Shown here: positions 45,463 through 54,659 of the stretch, one piece after another
Layout: every line of letters begins with the position of its first letter
How positions within the stretch are numbered: position 1 is the first letter of the stretch
Source of the DNA: Akkermansiaceae bacterium
GTDB taxonomy: Bacteria; Verrucomicrobiota; Verrucomicrobiia; Verrucomicrobiales; Akkermansiaceae
NCBI GenBank assembly: GCA_030725745.1
Contig: JANRFH010000047.1
Span: forward strand, 1-64,000
Length of the DNA stretch: 64,000 nt
Direction: 5' to 3'
Notes under the pieces: generated by a model
Told to the model about the DNA's origin: nothing
Databases searched by the model: none
The model's input: only the letters and a program-made list of their open reading frames with translations
Translations under genes and position numbers: made by a program

Positions 45463-45885
45463 CTAACAGAAATTAGGGAGGATTTCGCGGAGTGGTAGGA
45501 GGACAAAGGGGCGCTCGCGGATACGCGGGTGGGGGAGGGTGAGACGGGGGTGATCGAGTTCTGTTTCTCCGAAGAGCAGGATGTCGATATCGATAATACG
45601 TGGGGCGTTTCGGATAGGCTTGGGTTCGCGACCTAGCTTTTTTTCGATGTCTTGGGTGAGATCAAGGAGGGCGAGTGGGTTCTCGTCTGCGTAGTGGAAC
45701 TCGATAGCGGTATTGAGAAAGCGCGGGGAGTCAGGCGGGCAATTCTGTGGATCGGTATCGTGGAGTGAGGCTGTTAGAAAAGGCTCGCCTGGGGTGGCGA
45801 TGGCTTTTAGCTCGGCGATGGCCGCAGCGATGTTGGTGCTGCGGTCGCCGAGGTTTGAGCCTAGGGCGATGGCTACGCGCGGCAC
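45463..45885 (-). CDS. folK: HPPK, 6-hydroxymethyl-7,8-dihydropterin pyrophosphokinase
   Basis: A 140-residue folate-pathway enzyme that transfers pyrophosphate from ATP to 6-hydroxymethyl-dihydropterin. Signature residues are GSNLGDR near the start, FLNTAIEF, E-x-x-L-G-R and the metal-binding motif RIIDIDILLFGE, then LTLPHPRIRERPFVLLPL. The length is usual for stand-alone HPPK. The preceding protease gene ends at 45886, one base away, on the same strand. Confidence 0.95.
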   Translation of the reverse strand: MPRVAIALGSNLGDRSTNIAAAIAELKAIATPGEPFLTASLHDTDPQNCPPDSPRFLNTAIEFHYADENPLALLDLTQDIEKKLGREPKPIRNAPRIIDIDILLFGETELDHPRLTLPHPRIRERPFVLLPLREILPNFC

Positions 45886-47349
45886 TTAGTCCTGGAGGTT
45901 AAAGAGTTTGCCGATGCCGTAGTTTGCTTGGACGCGTTGGTTGGCTGCTTTGACTTTTTCAGAGGGGATAATGATGGGGCGGTTGGCTCCATAGACTTCG
46001 ATGACATGGAATTCCGGCGGATCCTCGGCGTAGAGGAGCTCGTGGAGGTGGGCTAGATCACGGATTGGCAGACCGTTAATTTTTTCAACGGCCATACCCG
46101 TGAAGTTGTCGATCTGCGAGGTGACGGGGTCGGGCTCGATTTGGGTGAGGATCACGATGTCCTTTTTCTCTTCGAAAATGCCTTTGGAAACGTAATCGGA
46201 ATACAGGCGGCGGACGGTGATGTCGCTGAATTTAGAGGTGGCAAAGAGATTTGTATCAAGCGGTTGGAAAACTAGGCCGGCGAAGACGACGTAGCGCGGC
46301 GTCTTTTCATACTGGATGGAGTAGAGGCGCGATGGCGGGAGGGGCTTGAGGGTGATTTCGACATCGTTCCAGCCACCGTTGCGGAGGTAGCGGACGGCGA
46401 CTTTGTCACCGGAGAATTTGCGTTCGACGATTTCGTTGAGGTTTACCTTTTCTCCATCGACTAGCACTTGGCCATCGCTATCGACGGGGTTCCCGTCAAG
46501 AGCCATGAGAACGTCTCCGGTTTTGAGGATGCCATCGGCGGAACTGGTGGGGATGACGTTGGTGACGAGGACACCTTGACCGTTATTTGGAAGGCCGAGG
46601 GCGGTGCGCATGGCGGGGTTGTGCAGTGGAAACTCGGTGAGGCCCAGCTCTGCGTAGTGGTCGTAGCTGCCGTCCTCGACGTCTTTGAGGAAACGATTCA
46701 CGACTGGAGTAGGGATTATGTAGCCAGTGTTGTCTGCTTGGCGGAGGCCTTGGAAAGCGACGCCGACGACCTTGCCGTCTTGGAGTACTGGACCACCAGA
46801 ATTGCCAGGGTTGATGGCGGCATCGATTTGGACGATGAGGTGTGAGTCCGCGCGGCTGTGGGAGTAGGGTTGGAAATCGATGCGGGAGACGATTCCCTTT
46901 GTGACTGAGAGGCGGTCGCCGCCAACTGGGTAGCCGATGACTGTGACCTGAGACTCAAGCAGGGGGACATCGCCGATGGAAAAGATCGGGAAGTCCTCAA
47001 AATCCGAGAAGTCTTCGAGCGAGAGTAGCGCGAGATCGCAATCGTGGGCGATGAAGTCAACTTTAGCGGGATATTTTTCTGGGGAGCCGTGGACGGTGAC
47101 AAGGATGCGCTTTTGGTTCGAGACGACGTGGGCGTTTGTCAGGATACGGTTTTTCCCGATGAGGAAACCGGTGCCGATGCCGCCGCTGAAGCGTCCGGAA
47201 TTCCAAGGAGTTTGGTAGTCTGGGTTTTGCGTAGCGACTTCGATCCGCAAGACGGAGCGATATTGGCCGGAGGAGCTGTTTTGTGCGGAAAGCCGGGGAG
47301 CGATGAACGCAATGAGGGCGAGAACCAGAACGGGTGCGAAGCGGGTCAT
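45886..47349 (-). CDS. Exported Deg/HtrA serine protease with PDZ and long C-terminal domain
   Basis: A 487-residue protease with signal peptide (MTRFAPVLVLALIAFIAPRLSA). The catalytic triad is intact: H74 in TNAHVV, D105 in HDCDLALL, S184 in GNSGGP. A PDZ domain at about 245-330 (GVLVTNVIPTSSADGILKTGDVL) is followed by a second C-terminal module (330-487; RYVVFAGLVFQPLDTNLF, VILTQIEPDPV). This is the layout of plant Deg9/Deg2-like proteases rather than DegP with two plain PDZ domains. It is transcribed with folK. Confidence 0.88.
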   Translation of the reverse strand: MTRFAPVLVLALIAFIAPRLSAQNSSSGQYRSVLRIEVATQNPDYQTPWNSGRFSGGIGTGFLIGKNRILTNAHVVSNQKRILVTVHGSPEKYPAKVDFIAHDCDLALLSLEDFSDFEDFPIFSIGDVPLLESQVTVIGYPVGGDRLSVTKGIVSRIDFQPYSHSRADSHLIVQIDAAINPGNSGGPVLQDGKVVGVAFQGLRQADNTGYIIPTPVVNRFLKDVEDGSYDHYAELGLTEFPLHNPAMRTALGLPNNGQGVLVTNVIPTSSADGILKTGDVLMALDGNPVDSDGQVLVDGEKVNLNEIVERKFSGDKVAVRYLRNGGWNDVEITLKPLPPSRLYSIQYEKTPRYVVFAGLVFQPLDTNLFATSKFSDITVRRLYSDYVSKGIFEEKKDIVILTQIEPDPVTSQIDNFTGMAVEKINGLPIRDLAHLHELLYAEDPPEFHVIEVYGANRPIIIPSEKVKAANQRVQANYGIGKLFNLQD

Positions 47350-47664
47350 GTTGCTGTCGAGATTATGTCAGGGTTTTGAAATGGCAAAGGCGAAGTCGTC
47401 ACAATATTGTGTTGCCGTGGATATTTTGGGAGACTTAAACGTTCTAACTTATGGTTTGTCTGGTCTTTTGTAACTCATTGATAGTGAGTCATGAAGAGGT
47501 ATCATTGCGGTGCCGCTCGTGGGGGCTGTTGAAATGCATCTTGCGCGGCGTCCCGGAGCGGGTGAGGTTTTTCACGCCTCCCATCCTGCTTGATGGTGTC
47601 ATAATCCGGGGGGAGAATGACGACGTCGTGGGGTGGGGGTTTTTTTCGCACACTACCTGCGACT
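47350..47664. other. Intergenic stretch without a supported gene
   Basis: About 315 bases upstream of the Deg protease gene and downstream of the ArsR-type gene. The protease promoter should be near 47350-47420. I see only a short dyad ACTCA-N7-TGAGT at about 47471-47487. The plus-strand open frame 47451-47729 has no family features and overlaps the regulator gene. Confidence 0.45.
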
Positions 47665-48579
47665 TTAGCGGGTTCCGATGGCGAGAAGTGTTTGGAATTT
47701 TGGCGCGGATTCCTCTTTATCGGCGATGATTGTTTCGACTTCAGAGAACCCTGATTTACGAAGCATTGTGGCGATTTGGCTTTCAGAAAAACCGAGCCAG
47801 CGATCCGCGTAGAGCTCGCGTGCTTCTGTGAAACTGTGCTGAAGAAGATCGAGGATGATAAGCCGTCCGCCGGGGCGGAGGATACGGTGCGCGGAGTCGA
47901 TGGCTCGTTGCGGGTTTTCCGCGTGATGAAGTGCTTGGCTCAGGATTGCGAGGTCGATGGTGGAGTCTTCGATGGGAGGGTTCTCGATATCTCCGAGTCG
48001 GAATTCTAAGTTGTGAAGACCGTTGGCAGCGGCGAGCGACTGAGCGTAATCGACCATTTTCGGGGACAGGTCGACGGCGATGACTTTTTCGGCGCGCTGG
48101 GCGAGGAGTTGGGAAAGGGTGCCTTCGCCTGCTCCAAGATCGGCGATGTGGCGGTAGTTGAGGGCTTTGATGAGAGCCTCGGCGAGTGCTTTCCAGGATC
48201 GGCCGGGGACATAGTCTTTTCCGAAACGGCCTGCGAGTTCGTCGAAGTAGGCTCGGGCGTAGTCTTTACGTTTCGAGAGGATGTGGGAGAGGGCGAGGTT
48301 GTCGGCAGCTACTTCCGGGATTTCTTCAGCAGCGCTGGTGGTGATGGGGATGAGCTCTTCCGGGAGAGAGGCTGAGTAGACGTTATTTTTCCCGCTGCGC
48401 TCGTCGGCGACGAGTGAGGCGGCTTTGAGCTGGGAGAGCTGGGTGGAAATGCGGCTCTGTCCCATTCCAAGGATTTCCTGAAGCTCCGCAACTGATAGGG
48501 CGTCCTGATGGAGAAGCGACATGATGCGCAGCCGTGTGGGATCCGAAATAAGTTTCAGGGATTTGATGATTGACGGCAT
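47665..48579 (-). CDS. ArsR-family regulator fused to SAM-dependent methyltransferase domain (SahR-like)
   Basis: 304 residues from the ATG at 48579 (48591 is also possible). Residues 5-75 are an ArsR winged helix ([39 protein letters not shown]). Residues 120-300 form a class I methyltransferase fold ([40 protein letters not shown]). There is no ArsR metal-binding Cys cluster. In proteobacteria, SahR has this same architecture, senses S-adenosylhomocysteine and controls ahcY and metK (established knowledge). Here the gene is divergent from metK-ahcY by 57 bases, so it most likely represses them until SAH builds up. Confidence 0.85.
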   Translation of the reverse strand: MPSIIKSLKLISDPTRLRIMSLLHQDALSVAELQEILGMGQSRISTQLSQLKAASLVADERSGKNNVYSASLPEELIPITTSAAEEIPEVAADNLALSHILSKRKDYARAYFDELAGRFGKDYVPGRSWKALAEALIKALNYRHIADLGAGEGTLSQLLAQRAEKVIAVDLSPKMVDYAQSLAAANGLHNLEFRLGDIENPPIEDSTIDLAILSQALHHAENPQRAIDSAHRILRPGGRLIILDLLQHSFTEARELYADRWLGFSESQIATMLRKSGFSEVETIIADKEESAPKFQTLLAIGTR

Positions 48580-48594
48580 GCGCGAGATCATACA

Positions 48595-48613
48595 TCAACG
48601 AATCACGATTTGA
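48595..48613. promoter_or_regulatory. Candidate operator between the ArsR-type gene and metK
   Basis: TCAA-N11-TTGA dyad (TCAACGAATCACGATTTGA) in the 57-base divergent gap. It is short and imperfectly extended, so it is only a candidate binding site for the regulator. Confidence 0.3.
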
Positions 48614-48636
48614 CGATACGAAAAACTACAAACCAC

Positions 48637-49851
48637 ATGAGCACCTACATTTTCTCCTCAGAGTCCGTCGGCGAAGGCCATCCGGACAAAGTCTCCGACA
48701 CGATATCAGACGCGATCCTCGACGCCTGCCTCGCGATTGATCCAAAAAGCCGCGTTGCTTGCGAAACGTTTGTGAAAAGCAACATCGTGGTTGTCGGCGG
48801 TGAAATTACGATCCCGAAACTTCAAGATAAGAAGAAGGGCACGACCAAGCCCATCGATGAAGTCCTCAATGTTGGTAAGATCATCCGTGACGCAGTCCGC
48901 GGCATCGGCTACACTAATTCGGATGATATTTTCCATGCGGATACACTTTTCATCAATAACTACCTGACCATCCAAAGCCCAGACATCGCGCAAGGTGTGG
49001 ATGCGAAAGCAGCGGAAGGTAAGAAGACTGCGAAACAAGGAGCAGGAGATCAGGGGATCATGTTCGGCTACGCTTGCAACGAGACACCCGAGTTGATGCC
49101 CGCGCCGATTATGTATGCGCACCGCTTGGGACGTGAACTGACCAAGATCCGCAAAGCAGGTAAACTTGCGAAGTGGCTGCGCCCGGATGCGAAGACTCAA
49201 GTGTCTGTCGAATACGTCGATGGCAAGCCGACCCGCATCGTCAACGTGGTCATCTCCACCCAGCACGCCGACGGTGTGTCACATGCAGAGATCGAGAAAT
49301 TCTGCATCGAGCAGGTCATCAAGAAGGTGCTTCCGAAGGAAATGCTCACTTCCAAAACCGAGTTCCTCATCAACCCCACCGGCAAGTTCGTCATCGGCGG
49401 GCCGCAGGGAGACAGCGGTCTGACAGGTCGTAAAATCATCGTCGATACCTACGGCGGCAGCGGACGTCACGGTGGTGGTGCTTTCTCTGGGAAAGACCCA
49501 TCCAAAGTGGATCGCTCGGCAGCCTACATGGGGCGTTGGGTCGCGAAAAACGTGGTGGCAGCAGGACTCGCTGAGAAGTGCGAAGTGCAGTTCGCTTATG
49601 CAATTGGCCACCCGGAGCCTGTCAGCGTTCATATCGATACTTTCGGAACAGGAACCGTGGATGATACGAAAATCCTTCATGCTGTGCTGAAAGTCTTCTC
49701 TTTCAACCCAGCCGATATCGTGAAGCAACTCAACCTGCTTCGCCCAATCTATTCGAAAACCACGAACTACGGACACTTCGGGAAAGAAGATTCCGATATT
49801 ACCTGGGAAAAGACCGATAAAGCCTCGGCACTTAAAAAGGCAATCGCCTGA
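48637..49851 (+). CDS. metK: S-adenosylmethionine synthetase
   Basis: MetK makes SAM from methionine and ATP. The 404-residue protein starts at the ATG 48637 ([21 protein letters not shown]). Signatures are GEGHPDK, the flexible-loop/ATP region [25 protein letters not shown], and [19 protein letters not shown]. Residues about 60-80 contain a Lys-rich insert ([11 protein letters not shown]), unusual for the family. It is followed after 27 bases by ahcY on the same strand, so the producer of SAM and the remover of SAH are one operon. Confidence 0.97.
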   Translation: MSTYIFSSESVGEGHPDKVSDTISDAILDACLAIDPKSRVACETFVKSNIVVVGGEITIPKLQDKKKGTTKPIDEVLNVGKIIRDAVRGIGYTNSDDIFHADTLFINNYLTIQSPDIAQGVDAKAAEGKKTAKQGAGDQGIMFGYACNETPELMPAPIMYAHRLGRELTKIRKAGKLAKWLRPDAKTQVSVEYVDGKPTRIVNVVISTQHADGVSHAEIEKFCIEQVIKKVLPKEMLTSKTEFLINPTGKFVIGGPQGDSGLTGRKIIVDTYGGSGRHGGGAFSGKDPSKVDRSAAYMGRWVAKNVVAAGLAEKCEVQFAYAIGHPEPVSVHIDTFGTGTVDDTKILHAVLKVFSFNPADIVKQLNLLRPIYSKTTNYGHFGKEDSDITWEKTDKASALKKAIA

Positions 49852-49878
49852 AACATCTAACAAATACTAACAGAACAT

Positions 49879-51291
49879 ATGAGCTTCACAGACTACAAAG
49901 TAAGGGACATCGGCCTTGCCGATTTCGGCCGCAAGGAAATCGACATCGCCGAGCACGAGATGCCCGGCCTGATGGCGACCCGTGAGAAATACGGTAAGAC
50001 CAAGCCACTCCAAGGCGTCCGCATTATGGGCTCCCTGCACATGACGATCCAGACAGCCGTTCTCATCGAGACGCTGGCTGATCTCGGAGCGGACGTGCGT
50101 TGGGTATCGTGCAACATTTTCTCCACACAGGATCACGCCGCTGCCGCTATGGCTGCAAAGGAGATCCCCGTTTTCGCATGGAAAGGTGAGACGCTGGAAG
50201 AATACTGGTGGTGCACTTGGCAGGCGCTCGTCAACAAGGACGGCCTCGGCCCCCAACTCATCGTCGATGACGGTGGCGACGCGACCCTCCTCATCCACAA
50301 GGGCTATGAAATGGAGAACGGCTCCACATGGCACGAGTCTCCGGGCGAAAGCGAAGAAGAGCAGGTCATCAAGGATCTCCTCGCCGACATCAAGGTCAAA
50401 CAACCTGGCATTTTCCACACCATCGTGAAGGATTGGAGAGGTGTTTCCGAGGAAACGACAACGGGTGTTCATCGCCTCTATCAGATGGCGAAGGCTGGAA
50501 CGCTTCTCATTCCTGCAATCAACGTGAACGATTCCGTCACGAAGTCGAAGTTCGACAACCTTTACGGCTGCCGTGAGTCACTTCTAGACGGCATCAAGCG
50601 TGCGACCGATGTGATGGTTTCCGGAAAAGTCGGAGTCGTCTGCGGCTACGGCGATGTCGGCAAAGGCTGCGCACAAGCCCTTCGCGGTGCTGGTGCACAA
50701 GTTGTTGTCACCGAGGTCGATCCGATCTGCGCCCTTCAGGCAGCTATGGAAGGCTTCCGCGTCCTCACCATCGAGGACACCCTCGGTTGGGGTGACATCT
50801 ACGTCACCACCACGGGCAACAAGGACATCATCACCTTCGACCACATGTCGAAAATGAAGGATCAGGCGATCGTTTGTAACATCGGTCACTTCGACAACGA
50901 GATCCAGATGGATAAACTGAACAAGGCAAAGGACGTCACCCGCCTCAACATCAAGCCACAGGTGGATAAATACACGTTCGCGACCGGAAACAGCATCTAC
51001 ATGCTTGCGGAAGGCCGCCTCGTGAACCTCGGTTGCGGAACGGGTCACCCGTCCTTCGTGATGTCGAACAGCTTCACCAACCAGACGCTCGCACAGATCG
51101 ATCTCTGGGAAAATCGAGACAGCTACAAGGCTGGTCAAGTCACCGTGCTTCCGAAGCATCTCGACGAAGAAGTGGCACGCCTCCATCTTGCGAAGATCGG
51201 TGCAAAGCTGACCCGCATGACCAAGGAGCAAGCCGACTACATCGGCCTCTCCCAGGACGGCCCGTTCAAAGCGGATCACTACCGCTACTGA
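49879..51291 (+). CDS. ahcY: S-adenosylhomocysteinase
   Basis: A 470-residue NAD-dependent enzyme that splits S-adenosylhomocysteine into adenosine and homocysteine, relieving inhibition of methyltransferases. Landmarks: [36 protein letters not shown], the NAD-binding [39 protein letters not shown] and the C-terminal [11 protein letters not shown]. It includes the roughly 40-residue insert of the longer bacterial form ([20 protein letters not shown]). A strong terminator follows. Confidence 0.98.
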   Translation: MSFTDYKVRDIGLADFGRKEIDIAEHEMPGLMATREKYGKTKPLQGVRIMGSLHMTIQTAVLIETLADLGADVRWVSCNIFSTQDHAAAAMAAKEIPVFAWKGETLEEYWWCTWQALVNKDGLGPQLIVDDGGDATLLIHKGYEMENGSTWHESPGESEEEQVIKDLLADIKVKQPGIFHTIVKDWRGVSEETTTGVHRLYQMAKAGTLLIPAINVNDSVTKSKFDNLYGCRESLLDGIKRATDVMVSGKVGVVCGYGDVGKGCAQALRGAGAQVVVTEVDPICALQAAMEGFRVLTIEDTLGWGDIYVTTTGNKDIITFDHMSKMKDQAIVCNIGHFDNEIQMDKLNKAKDVTRLNIKPQVDKYTFATGNSIYMLAEGRLVNLGCGTGHPSFVMSNSFTNQTLAQIDLWENRDSYKAGQVTVLPKHLDEEVARLHLAKIGAKLTRMTKEQADYIGLSQDGPFKADHYRY

Positions 51292-51318
51292 TCGCTATTC
51301 TCTAGCTGAAATATCAAG

Positions 51319-51352
51319 GCCAACCGGATCAGTGTCCGGTTGGCTTTTTTTT
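51319..51352. terminator. Intrinsic terminator of metK-ahcY
   Basis: Perfect 10-bp stem GCCAACCGGA / TCCGGTTGGC with a six-base loop, followed by eight T on the plus strand. It lies 27 bases after the ahcY stop and 12 bases before the end of convergent mgtE. Confidence 0.92.
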
Positions 51353-51364
51353 GTGAGGGAGGGT

Positions 51365-52774
51365 CTAAATGCCACTGAGCTTCGAAAGCATCGAAGAAGC
51401 GATGGAGAGGACGAGTAGGAAGCCGCACATGTCCGTGCAGGTGGTGAGGATGGGGCCAGAGGCGAGGGCTGGATCGACTTTCATTCGCTTGAGGAAAAGC
51501 GGGACGAGTCCGCCGAGGAGGACGGAGAGTATTGTATTCAGGGAAAGGGCGATTGCGACGGTGAGGCTGAGGTAGATGTTTCCCTTATAGAGATATGCGA
51601 TGGCGCCGAGGACGATGCCGAGGACGATGCCGTTGATGACGCCGACGGAGCCTTCTTTGACTACAATGCGCCAGTAGTCCTTGGGGCGGAGTATGCCGAG
51701 GGTGAGCTCCCGGATGGAGACTGCTACCGCTTGGTTCCCGGAGCAGCCGGACATGTCGGAGACGATGGGGAGGAAGACGGCGAGGGCTATGACTTCCTGG
51801 AGGGTTGCTTCGTTTGCGGCGATGATGGAGGCGGCGGCGATGTTTAGGACGATGTTTGGCGCCAGCCAGGAGAGGCGCTTGATGCAGCGGTCTTTCAGCT
51901 CCATGGAGCGCAGCTCTTCACCGTTCACGATGCCGCTGGCTGCGAGGAACATATCCGCCTGTTCTTCGGCCGTTTCGTGCTCCACGGAATCTCTTGGAAC
52001 GACACCAAGGATGCGGCCTGCGGAATCGACGACTGGGAGACCGAAGTATTTTTTCTTTTCGAAAAGCTCGGCGAGATCGTCGAGAGGCATGGTGTCGATG
52101 ACAGTGACTGGCTCTGGAATCATGAGCTCGCGCACGGGGATGTGGCGGAGGGAGAGGACGAGATCGCGCAGGCGGAGGACGCCTACTACGACTTCCTTTT
52201 CATCGATGACGTAGAGGTATTGCACGTCTCGATCCGAGTAGTCTTCGGCGTGCTCGCCGAGATCCTGGAGGACTTCGCCGACCGTTGAGTTTTCGCGGAA
52301 GGTGACCGGATAGCCGCGCATGAGGGAGCCCGCGCAGCCGTCTTCATATTCGAGGCGTTTCCGCAGTTCATCGCGGTCTTCTTTTTGCCCAATGCCGGCG
52401 ATGATTTCCTTGGCGTCATCATCGTGGAGTTCGCGCAGGATGTTCGAGGACTCCTCGGCTGGCATTTCATCGAGGATCGCCGCAGCCACATTCGGCGGGA
52501 GGCTCTCGATGATCTCCACGGCCTGCGCCTCGGTGAGGTGGGACAGGAGCTTCGCAGATTGCTCGATGCCGAGGATGTCGAGCAGGGTTTCCGCTTCACC
52601 GCGTGTTAGCCTTGAAATGGCACGGCGTTGATCCTCCCAGTCGAGGGTTTTGAGGATTTCTAGAGCGCGATCGCCCTGTTTCGCTTCGATGGCTTCGTCC
52701 AGCGCATCAAGCGCCTCAGCCACGGATTCGTCGGTATCGTTCTGCGGCTCAGACATCTGCGGGCTACCATTCAC
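51365..52774 (-). CDS. mgtE: Magnesium transporter MgtE
   Basis: A 469-residue Mg2+ channel. The cytoplasmic N domain (residues 15-140) is made of the superhelical repeats LSHLTEAQAVEIIESLPPN and LDEMPAEESSNILREL. Two CBS domains follow (about 145-265; VQYLYVIDEKEVVVGVLRLRDL, FGLPVVDSAGRILGVV). Five membrane helices form the C-terminal domain with GCSGNQAVAVSIRELTLG and the pore-end segment SGPILTTCTDMCGFLL. The start could also be the ATG seven codons on (MSEPQND). Confidence 0.95.
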   Translation of the reverse strand: MNGSPQMSEPQNDTDESVAEALDALDEAIEAKQGDRALEILKTLDWEDQRRAISRLTRGEAETLLDILGIEQSAKLLSHLTEAQAVEIIESLPPNVAAAILDEMPAEESSNILRELHDDDAKEIIAGIGQKEDRDELRKRLEYEDGCAGSLMRGYPVTFRENSTVGEVLQDLGEHAEDYSDRDVQYLYVIDEKEVVVGVLRLRDLVLSLRHIPVRELMIPEPVTVIDTMPLDDLAELFEKKKYFGLPVVDSAGRILGVVPRDSVEHETAEEQADMFLAASGIVNGEELRSMELKDRCIKRLSWLAPNIVLNIAAASIIAANEATLQEVIALAVFLPIVSDMSGCSGNQAVAVSIRELTLGILRPKDYWRIVVKEGSVGVINGIVLGIVLGAIAYLYKGNIYLSLTVAIALSLNTILSVLLGGLVPLFLKRMKVDPALASGPILTTCTDMCGFLLVLSIASSMLSKLSGI

Positions 52775-52815
52775 CTTGCTGGTGCTACGTCAATCCGTGA
52801 TGGCTAGAGTTGAGA

Positions 52816-53418
52816 TTATTCTACGATTACTGGAGTGCCGACAGATACGTTCTCGAAAAATTTCTCAGACATGTGGTGAGGCATGCGGACGCAGCCGTGG
52901 GATGCTGCGTAGCCGGGAAGGAAGCCGGTGTGCATACCGATGCCGCCGTTGAATCGCATGAAGTTCGGCATTGGGGCGTGGTATTGGACTTCTCCGGGGC
53001 CGGGCTTGTCCACGCGGAAGTCTGCGTTGTCGTTGACCGTTTGGCCGGTGGCTTTGTTTTTGATCACGCCGTAGAGGGAGGATTTGTGATCTTTGCTCTT
53101 CTGAGTGATTTTGTAGCGGCCAGCTGGTGTGCCGGTGTCCTCTTTCCCCGATGAGATGCGGGAAACACCGACGAGAGTACTATCCTTGTAGAAATAAGCT
53201 TTTTGTTCCTTGCGGTTGATGCGGATGAGAGGAGATCCAGAGACTCCATCGCCGTCCCAGTAGGAAACATCATCCGGGATAGCAGGATCTGGGTGTTGCG
53301 TATTGCCTGAAGTCTGCTGCCTTCCAGATCCACCGATGCCGGCCATGTAATTCGAGCCAGAGGGGCCGAAGCATGAGGCGAGGAATATTGAAATGGTAAA
53401 GACGGAAAGATATTTCAT
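52816..53418 (-). CDS. L,D-transpeptidase lipoprotein (YkuD domain)
   Basis: A 200-residue lipoprotein: the signal peptide ends in the lipobox L-A-S-C (Cys 15). The YkuD domain (about 60-200) starts IRINRKEQKAYFYKDS and has the catalytic motif MHTGFLPGYAASHGCVRM with H174 and C176. L,D-transpeptidases form 3-3 peptidoglycan cross-links or attach proteins to the wall. With two class A PBPs and an rlpA-like gene in the window, the region is rich in wall enzymes. Confidence 0.92.
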   Translation of the reverse strand: MKYLSVFTISIFLASCFGPSGSNYMAGIGGSGRQQTSGNTQHPDPAIPDDVSYWDGDGVSGSPLIRINRKEQKAYFYKDSTLVGVSRISSGKEDTGTPAGRYKITQKSKDHKSSLYGVIKNKATGQTVNDNADFRVDKPGPGEVQYHAPMPNFMRFNGGIGMHTGFLPGYAASHGCVRMPHHMSEKFFENVSVGTPVIVE

Positions 53419-53519
53419 AAATGCGTAGTAATCATGCGTTCTTTTCCCGTTTAATCAAGACGGAACATGCGGGCATGCAGGGATTGCGGTGTTGCGGTCG
53501 ATTGGCTAGAAATACGCCG

Positions 53520-54248
53520 ATGACCGAAGAGAAACTGATATTGCCGGCTCACTATGAGCTTGAGCGCGAGCTTTTGGAGCAGTTGAGCAGCAGGCCGGGG
53601 CATCAGCGTTGCGTGGTGGGGCATGGCGAGTTGCTGCTCGTGCTGCATGAGGTTCCGCAGGCGGGTGTGCCGGAGCGGGATGCGCTGTTTTTCTGGAAAA
53701 GGCACGACGGCCGCTGGGTGCAGCCGGGCGGGCCGGGTCTGGATGAGGTGGGGGCTTTACTGGATAGGTATGAGGCCGCCATTGATGCCAATGAGGAGAT
53801 TCTTGAGAAAACGGAATCCGCTGCGGATGTATTTAAGATTCTGAGGCAGGCTGGGCCGTTAGCGCGTAGCACGAGGAACTTTGTGCAGGCCTTGGAGCAG
53901 GCGTTAATACAGGAGCCAGATGAGCGTGATATCCGCTCATTTCGTGACAAAGCTAAGGAGTTAGAGCGGGCTTCAGAACTGCTTTATATCGATTCTAGGG
54001 AGACTTTGAATTATTGGCAGGCTGAGTCTGCGGAGGAGCATGCGAAGTCCTCAGAGCGGCTGGGGAATATTCTTTTTAAGCTAAATCTAGTAACTGGATT
54101 TTTCCTCCCTCTGGTGGCGTTGGGCAGCCTTTTTGGAATGAACGTGAATCTTCCAAATTTCATCAAAGAGCTGTTTTGGCTGATCTTTTTCGGTGGGCTG
54201 ATCGTGGGAGGTCTGTTGCTTTGGTATGTTTCTCGTGAGCGCAAGTGA
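53520..54248 (+). CDS. CorA-like membrane protein with GMN motif
   Basis: 242 residues from the ATG at 53520 (MTEEKLILP). A soluble N-terminal domain and a long helical stalk (about 75-185; Glu-rich) lead to two membrane helices. The segment NILFKLNLVTGFFLPLVALGSLFGMNVNLP contains the CorA signature G206-M-N208 at the end of the first helix, and the second helix ends Y-V-S-R-E-R-K. It is shorter than typical CorA (over 300 residues), with a reduced N-terminal domain, so it may be a divergent divalent-cation channel. It is divergent from the L,D-transpeptidase gene. Confidence 0.78.
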   Translation: MTEEKLILPAHYELERELLEQLSSRPGHQRCVVGHGELLLVLHEVPQAGVPERDALFFWKRHDGRWVQPGGPGLDEVGALLDRYEAAIDANEEILEKTESAADVFKILRQAGPLARSTRNFVQALEQALIQEPDERDIRSFRDKAKELERASELLYIDSRETLNYWQAESAEEHAKSSERLGNILFKLNLVTGFFLPLVALGSLFGMNVNLPNFIKELFWLIFFGGLIVGGLLLWYVSRERK

Positions 54249-54287
54249 GGTTGCAATCGTGCCGACCATGGATTATGTGTGCGCGAC

Positions 54288-54659
54288 ATGAGTGCCACAC
54301 AGCCACAGATCACCGCCTACCTTAAAACTTTCTGCGGATGGAGCGAAGGAGTCCGCGCCATCATGCGGAAGTATGACCTGCCGTTTGAGGAAAAGGACAT
54401 CATCAAGAATCCAGCCTTCCGCTGGGAGATGGAGCAGCGCAGCGGTCAGCCGCTTTCGCCATGCGTTGAGATCAACGGCACGATGCTGCCAGACATCAGT
54501 GGCGAAGAGGTCGAAAAGTGGATGTTGGAAAACGGCGTGGTCGTCGAGAACGAGGTAAAGCCCGATGCTCCTATCGACTCCGCTTGCACCGACGAGCAGC
54601 ATGAGGCGATGGCTGCCGGGAAACTTCCTGTTCCTGGTAAGATCCGCTTCATTGAGTGA
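54288..54659 (+). CDS. Glutaredoxin-like protein (C-G-W-S)
   Basis: A 123-residue thioredoxin-fold protein from the ATG at 54288. The active-site motif is C16-G-W-S19 in AYLKTFCGWS, a monothiol form. Further features are F-E-E-K-D-I, a cis-Pro region SPCVEING and D-I-S-G-E-E-V glutathione-site residues. The C-terminal 40 residues add an acidic extension with a third Cys (SACTDEQHEAM). It probably handles thiol redox or iron-sulfur transfer. Its 3' end overlaps the convergent methyltransferase gene by 11 bases. Confidence 0.85.
   Translation: MSATQPQITAYLKTFCGWSEGVRAIMRKYDLPFEEKDIIKNPAFRWEMEQRSGQPLSPCVEINGTMLPDISGEEVEKWMLENGVVVENEVKPDAPIDSACTDEQHEAMAAGKLPVPGKIRFIE

Noticed and set aside
47451-47729. 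92-codon plus-strand open frame
   Set aside because: It overlaps the ArsR-methyltransferase gene, has no motif and reads as chance open sequence.
48580-48636. SAM or SAH riboswitch before metK
   Set aside because: Only 57 bases separate the divergent starts, too short for known SAM/SAH aptamers with an expression platform, and no matching stems are visible.
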